DNA of 6,150 nucleotides from Candidatus Odyssella thessalonicensis. GTDB lineage: Bacteria > Pseudomonadota > Alphaproteobacteria > Bin65. The position numbers were made by a program, and so were the translations under genes. The notes below the pieces were generated by a model. That model ran no database searches, was not told where the DNA came from, and worked only from the letters and a program-made list of their open reading frames with translations. Positions 5,509-6,150 of the stretch are shown here, one piece after another (the stretch's first letter is position 1; every line of letters begins with the position of its first letter). The stretch is taken from positions 1 through 6,150 of the forward strand of contig SBBV01000232.1 of assembly GCA_005240015.1 (NCBI GenBank), given 5' to 3'.

Positions 5509-5684
5509 TACGGGCCCAGCGATGTTGCGGGATGCTTAGTACTCGAATGATCTGAGCTTTTCCACAACGCGGCGACCATGAAGGCATGCGCTCTCCGGAC
5601 TATCGCCGCCGGCGACGATGGTCGCGACCATGATGTCGAAGGCATACGGGTGCAAACACTCAGGCCCACGGTCAGGCTGCTGAC
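5509..5684. other. Lower-G+C spacer with a perfect palindrome and a direct repeat
   Basis: No convincing gene is seen in this 176-base spacer. Hand counts give about 52% G+C at 5521-5580, against roughly 63-68% in sampled parts of the core genes. It holds a perfect 14-base palindrome ATGGTCGCGACCAT (5618-5631). The 10-mer GCGACCATGA occurs at 5572-5581 and again at 5624-5633, overlapping the palindrome. TCGCC at 5603-5607 can pair with GGCGA at 5611-5615. It should carry the promoter of the DUF4286-like gene, and the palindrome could be an operator, but no clear -35/-10 pair with normal spacing could be found on the minus strand. Confidence 0.4.
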
Positions 5685-5897
5685 TCACAATTTCGACGAC
5701 TTCGGATCCGCGAATTGCCAGAACGCCAAGTGGCCATCCGGAATGCGAAACCGTTTAGATCCCATTTCTACGCAGTGAACCGTCCTGTCGTTTGGGGCCC
5801 GCTCCGTTTGGCAGAGGGACTCGGCCCTCGTCGCGCTGCCGCACACGGCCAGCGCAATCGCACCAATCACGACGCGTAGAACTTTGCTCCTGCCCAC
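5685..5897 (-). CDS. Possible small exported protein, unknown family
   Basis: A GTG start at 5897 gives a 70-residue product with a basic N-region (MGRSKVLR), a hydrophobic core VVIGAIALAVCG (9-20) and a plausible signal-peptidase site after SATRA (21-25). The mature part, about 45 residues, has two cysteines (C29 and C42) that could form a disulphide, and ends FWQFADPKSSKL. The open frame reaches further upstream to an ATG at 6062, but that extension (Pro/Ser/Arg-rich) is the antisense-frame shadow of the gene at the right edge, so the shorter form is preferred. No clear Shine-Dalgarno precedes the GTG. The start lies 16 bases after the stop of the upstream gene, which would suit co-transcription. 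I recognise no family. The signal peptide is the main support, and a chance frame is possible. Confidence 0.4.
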   Translation of the reverse strand: MGRSKVLRVVIGAIALAVCGSATRAESLCQTERAPNDRTVHCVEMGSKRFRIPDGHLAFWQFADPKSSKL

Positions 5898-5913
5898 AGT
5901 GAACGATGCGCGC

Positions 5914-6150
5914 TCAGTACTTCGGCTTGCCCCAGGGATAAAGATCGGGCTTGCGCGGCTGTTCCCAGGGGTTGGTGCCGCGCGGCTGCTCCCACTGGTG
6001 CTGCAGCGTGGGCCGGCGCGGCTGGTGCCAGGGGTCGCTGCCGCTGTTGGGCTGACGGTCATAGAAATGCGTGCCGGTGCCGTTGCGCGGCCCGTAGACG
6101 CTGCCGTGCCTATCGTCCTCGTCGGAGCTGTAATGGCCGGGGCGGTGATA
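5914..6150 (-). CDS. 3' end of an unknown protein with W-x-[QK]-P-[RK] repeats (cut by window edge)
   Basis: The frame is open from the right edge to a TGA at 5914-5916, giving the last 78 residues of a protein whose start is outside the window. The first 35 visible residues are polar and rich in H, Y, D, G and S (for example HYSSDEDDRHG). The C-terminal part carries four copies of a Trp-Pro motif: WHQPR (41-45), WEQPR (53-57), WEQPR (62-66) and WGKPK (73-77), at spacings of 12, 9 and 11 residues, most preceded by [DN]P or YP. The repeat consistency, in one frame only, argues for real coding. The low-complexity, basic, Trp-rich tail suggests an extracytoplasmic or disordered protein, but no family is recognised and no function is proposed. 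Confidence 0.6.
   Translation of the reverse strand, partial: YHRPGHYSSDEDDRHGSVYGPRNGTGTHFYDRQPNSGSDPWHQPRRPTLQHQWEQPRGTNPWEQPRKPDLYPWGKPKY

Noticed and set aside
5156..5587. 143-codon minus-strand frame over the DUF4286-like gene
   Set aside because: It is a shifted frame of the same gene with Gly/Ala/Arg-rich content. The overlapping frame has the family motif.
5508..5645. 45-codon minus-strand frame whose TAA overlaps the ATG of the DUF4286-like gene (TAATG)
   Set aside because: The overlap looked like a coupled leader peptide, but the product is Ser/Pro-rich and featureless and no ribosome site was seen; it is too short to support.
5578..5778. 66-codon plus-strand frame in the low-G+C region
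   Set aside because: It has no signal, domain or ribosome site, and it overlaps the better-supported minus-strand frame.

Overview
The window looks like chromosomal DNA from a GC-rich alphaproteobacterium. This is inferred from the high G+C with strongly biased third codon positions, the abundance of TRAP-TAXI type binding proteins, and GC-rich palindromic intergenic elements of a kind common in that class. The exact genus cannot be read from the sequence. All supported genes lie on the minus strand. The long plus-strand open frames are antisense shadows of high-GC genes.

Right to left, in the direction of transcription: the right edge cuts a gene for an unknown protein (5914-6150, 3' end only) whose C-terminus carries four W-x-[QK]-P-[RK] repeats. 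Next is a possible 70-residue exported protein (5685-5897, GTG start, no recognised family). A roughly 175-base spacer of lower G+C follows, containing a perfect 14-base palindrome. Then comes a 108-residue DUF4286-like dimeric alpha/beta-barrel protein (5182-5508). A 315-base spacer (4867-5181) is largely filled by a composite palindromic repeat element.

The core is a compact block of five co-directional genes (4866 down to 129) with gaps of 23, 69, 50 and 6 bases, most with clear Shine-Dalgarno sequences. In order they encode an LLM-class (luciferase-like) flavin monooxygenase, a class II aldolase/adducin-family metalloenzyme, two paralogous TAXI-type TRAP solute-binding proteins with twin-arginine signals, and a TenA/PqqC-like protein with the ligand pattern of heme-oxygenase-like diiron/dimetal oxidases (HDOs). 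No TRAP membrane subunits are in view. A second palindromic element (1-110) closes the block.

The simplest reading is a peripheral catabolic operon: the TAXI proteins capture a small organic acid or related solute in the periplasm, and the flavin monooxygenase, aldolase/decarboxylase and HDO transform it. The substrate is unknown. The combination of an HDO, an LLM enzyme, an aldolase and a duplicated Tat-exported TAXI receptor is the most interesting feature of the window.
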